Shown here piece after piece: positions 7,571-9,677 of a stretch of DNA of 9,677 bases (the first letter of the stretch is position 1; every line of letters starts with the position of its first letter). A program made the position numbers and the translations under genes. The notes below the pieces were generated by a model. The model was not told the origin of the DNA, searched no databases, and was given only the letters and a program-made list of their open reading frames with translations. Origin of the DNA: an uncultured Dysgonomonas sp. (lineage in GTDB: Bacteria; Bacteroidota; Bacteroidia; Bacteroidales; Dysgonomonadaceae); the NCBI GenBank assembly GCA_937875275.1, contig CALNCC010000098.1:1-9677 (forward strand), written 5' to 3'.

Positions 7571-9604
7571 CTATCTCAAAGTATAACTAATCCCCCCCAT
7601 AAGCCAGAATCCGGATTGGGGGATATTACCTAAATCGAAATATTGTGTATCATATATATTATTCAAGTTCAAACTAAAAGCAATATTATCATACACATAA
7701 TTGAGTTTAAGATCGAGTGTCGAAAATGACGGGTAAGGCACATTCCCTTGTTTCTCCATATTTTCGTATTTCTCATACACTCCCATCCGTTTCTGAAAAC
7801 GCATATACCAACTCGCCGACAAGTCTTTATATATCTGATGATCTAATTGAACAACAACCTTATCTCTCAGATAGTTGAGAGCATAAGTCGATGATGCTAT
7901 ATTCTGATCCATTTTATATTTCTGATGCAACCGTGTGTAAGAAATACCGAACAGAGCTCTCTCGCCCATAAACGGTACATAGCTGCCTAAATGCAACTTA
8001 CCGCCGATCTCCACTCCCTGCGAGTTGACACGAGACAGATTGCTCGACGTATATTTCTCATCCGTTTCGTTAAATTTAACCCAATCTATCATATTCTTAC
8101 CCCACAGCAAAAATCCATTAACATCAACCTCCCATGTTGGTCGTATGTATCGCAACCCCAAATCGGCAGCCTCAGATTTCTCCGGTTCTAAATCCAGATT
8201 AGCAATATGTGTCGGAGTATTATAGTAAAGTTCCGTATATGTCGGCATCCGTGACGATTTGCTCCACGACGAGGATATTTTCAAATCATCCATAGGCCGG
8301 TATGATGCACTTACCGATGGATAGAATCGGTACACCCCGCTTTGGAAGGTGTTATAATTCATCATTGCTCCTACCGACAAATTCACTTTATCGGCAATAC
8401 TCACCGCATGCTCTACTGTCGAACTAACGATAGTTCGATCAGCATAATTCTTATATTTCCCATGAGGCTCTGCCATCACCTCGCCCAGCTTACTACTTAT
8501 AATATCTTCCCGTCGTATCTCGTTCCCGATACTTGTCGTTCCATACTTTGATTCATATTGCACAATGAGGTTGGTACCATAAACATCAGTCCGGTGAAAG
8601 TTGCGCCCCGATTCGGAATCTTTCGTCAAGTCGAACTGATCGTGATGTCTGTTCCAATAAAGAATAGGAATAAATTTCAGGTTCCTCCCAAATTCCCCTT
8701 TTACCGACCCGATGTAAGAAGCCGTACGTTCATACTGATTGGGATATGAAGCCGAATAAAAAGTATTTGCGCCATAGTCTTTATCGTTATATCCCAACTG
8801 AAAATCTATTTTCGAACGATTTTGAATATTAATGCGCGTTTGCCACAACAGATTGGATATGTTATAATCGCTGTTTTCAACATATCCATCAGAGGAATAA
8901 TGTCCGGCAGATAGACTGTGAGACACTTTCGAATTACCTATCGCAGCTCTGGTTTCGACACCTTTCTGGTTGTACATTCCACCTTCTATCTTTGCAGAGA
9001 AGCTACGATTCGCATTCTTCTTCGTTATTATATTTATCCCTCCTGAGAACGCTCCCGACCCATAAACCAGCCCCGAAGGCCCTTGCAATATTTCTATTCG
9101 CTCTATATCCGATATGTTTACCGGCACATCGAAACTGTAATGCCCTGTCTGAGGATTTGATATATTGACACCGTTGAGGAGAATAGCTACCTGGTCAGCA
9201 TTTCCGCCACGAATGGAAATATCAGCTTGCACCCCATGTCCACCTCGTTGGCGAACGTCTATACCGGAAACATAGACGAGCAAATCCTGTACACTTTTCA
9301 CCGGTGCTTTCTCGATCCGATCTTTTGTTATTACAGTAACTGTTTTGGGTGTTTGCGCATACGGCGTCTCTACCCGCGAAGCCGTAACCATCACTTCCTC
9401 CAATTCGTATCCTATCAATAAATCGTACTTTTGTTCTCGACTGTCCACTTCTTGTGCCGACACAGCATTCGCCATCGTCAACGTTGTGCCAACGATGAAC
9501 CCGATATTAACCAATCGCCGCATACTATTGAATACACTGTAAGGCTTTCGTACAAAACGCCTGAATCTGAATGCAACAGGCTGAACTAAGTTCTTTTTTC
9601 TCAT
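7571..9604 (-). CDS. TonB-dependent outer-membrane receptor, BtuB-like (probable cobalamin or corrinoid uptake)
   Basis: Encodes a 677-residue outer-membrane beta-barrel that imports a scarce ligand using TonB-ExbBD energy. A signal sequence ends at about VSA-Q (residues 48-51), preceded by an unusually long basic N-region with FRFRRFVRK at 12-20. EEVMVTASR (69-77) is the TonB box. The plug spans about 80-197 with SVQDLLVYVSGIDVRQRGG, ISIRGG, ILLNGV, IERIEILQGPSGLVYGSGA and GGINIITKK. The rest is a 22-strand-type barrel ending in a terminal beta strand (WLMGGISYTLR). Features such as GYNDKDYGANTFYSASYPNQ (271-290) resemble Bacteroidetes BtuB-like receptors as I remember them. No SusD partner follows, so it is not a Sus-type glycan importer. 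The frame extends upstream to an ATG at 9658, but that would run through the leader hairpin. ATG 9604 gives the standard MRKK start. Ligand is inferred; siderophore or heme receptors share this architecture. Confidence 0.9.
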   Translation of the reverse strand: MRKKNLVQPVAFRFRRFVRKPYSVFNSMRRLVNIGFIVGTTLTMANAVSAQEVDSREQKYDLLIGYELEEVMVTASRVETPYAQTPKTVTVITKDRIEKAPVKSVQDLLVYVSGIDVRQRGGHGVQADISIRGGNADQVAILLNGVNISNPQTGHYSFDVPVNISDIERIEILQGPSGLVYGSGAFSGGINIITKKNANRSFSAKIEGGMYNQKGVETRAAIGNSKVSHSLSAGHYSSDGYVENSDYNISNLLWQTRINIQNRSKIDFQLGYNDKDYGANTFYSASYPNQYERTASYIGSVKGEFGRNLKFIPILYWNRHHDQFDLTKDSESGRNFHRTDVYGTNLIVQYESKYGTTSIGNEIRREDIISSKLGEVMAEPHGKYKNYADRTIVSSTVEHAVSIADKVNLSVGAMMNYNTFQSGVYRFYPSVSASYRPMDDLKISSSWSKSSRMPTYTELYYNTPTHIANLDLEPEKSEAADLGLRYIRPTWEVDVNGFLLWGKNMIDWVKFNETDEKYTSSNLSRVNSQGVEIGGKLHLGSYVPFMGERALFGISYTRLHQKYKMDQNIASSTYALNYLRDKVVVQLDHQIYKDLSASWYMRFQKRMGVYEKYENMEKQGNVPYPSFSTLDLKLNYVYDNIAFSLNLNNIYDTQYFDLGNIPQSGFWLMGGISYTLR

Positions 9605-9626
9605 AATTTGTTTATTTTTTATTAAT

Positions 9627-9667
9627 AAAAAAACCTGCCAAATGATCTCTATAATCATAAAGCAGGC
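9627..9667 (-). terminator. Terminator-like hairpin in the leader of the TonB-dependent receptor gene (possible riboswitch or attenuator output)
   Basis: On the minus strand GCCTGC (9667-9662) pairs with GCAGGT (9638-9633). An inner stem ATGAT/ATCAT (9658-9654 with 9646-9642) closes a 7-nt loop, with a small 3x3 internal loop between the stems. Six T residues follow (9632-9627). The hairpin ends 22 nt before the ATG at 9604, so termination here would stop expression of the receptor. It may be the switching end of a leader whose sensor lies beyond the right edge. A cobalamin riboswitch would suit a BtuB-like gene. It could also be the end of an upstream gene, but little room would remain for a promoter. 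Confidence 0.6.
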
Positions 9668-9677
9668 ATATAATATA

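Noticed and set aside
9605..9658. Longer start for the receptor at the ATG at 9658, adding 18 residues.
   Set aside because: The added codons are formed by the leader hairpin and its T tract, and would put yet more sequence before an already long signal region. ATG 9604 starts a typical basic n-region.

Overview
The window looks like ordinary chromosomal DNA of a Bacteroidales bacterium, most likely Dysgonomonas or a close relative. The evidence is the gene order purH-mreB-mreC-mreD-mrdA, protein sequences close to my memory of Bacteroides and Parabacteroides homologues, low GC content by eye, short AT-rich leaders without clear Shine-Dalgarno sequences, and promoter-like TAnnTTTG elements. 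The genus is inferred from composition and general resemblance and was not tested. Every credible gene lies on the minus strand. All longer plus-strand reading frames are shadows of these genes.

Read in the direction of transcription (high to low coordinates), the layout is as follows. (1) 9604-7571 encodes a BtuB-like TonB-dependent outer-membrane receptor. A terminator-like hairpin sits in its leader at 9667-9627, and a strong intrinsic terminator follows it at 7542-7506. (2) 7446-4777 encodes a large cytoplasmic 4-alpha-glucanotransferase (MalQ) with two N-terminal starch-binding domains, like plant DPE2. It has its own promoter-like sequence. (3) From 4661 to the left edge runs purH (the last two steps of IMP synthesis), followed closely by the cell-shape genes mreB, mreC, mreD and the start of mrdA (PBP2). 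The last three overlap one another.

The shape genes normally encode one inner-membrane machine. MreB filaments organise MreC, MreD, PBP2 and RodA to build the side wall. The striking point here is that mreB is damaged in two places. A deletion of about 10 nt near 2976-2979 breaks the frame after codon 40. A separate in-frame deletion of five codons at 2715/2716 removes a conserved segment containing the glutamate linked to ATP hydrolysis. mreC, mreD and the visible part of mrdA are open and look normal. Either this strain has recently lost MreB, or the sequence carries local errors.

I see no mobile elements, CRISPR arrays, tRNA or rRNA genes, and no sign of an undescribed multi-gene system. 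The longest stretch without a gene is 124 bases (7447-7570).
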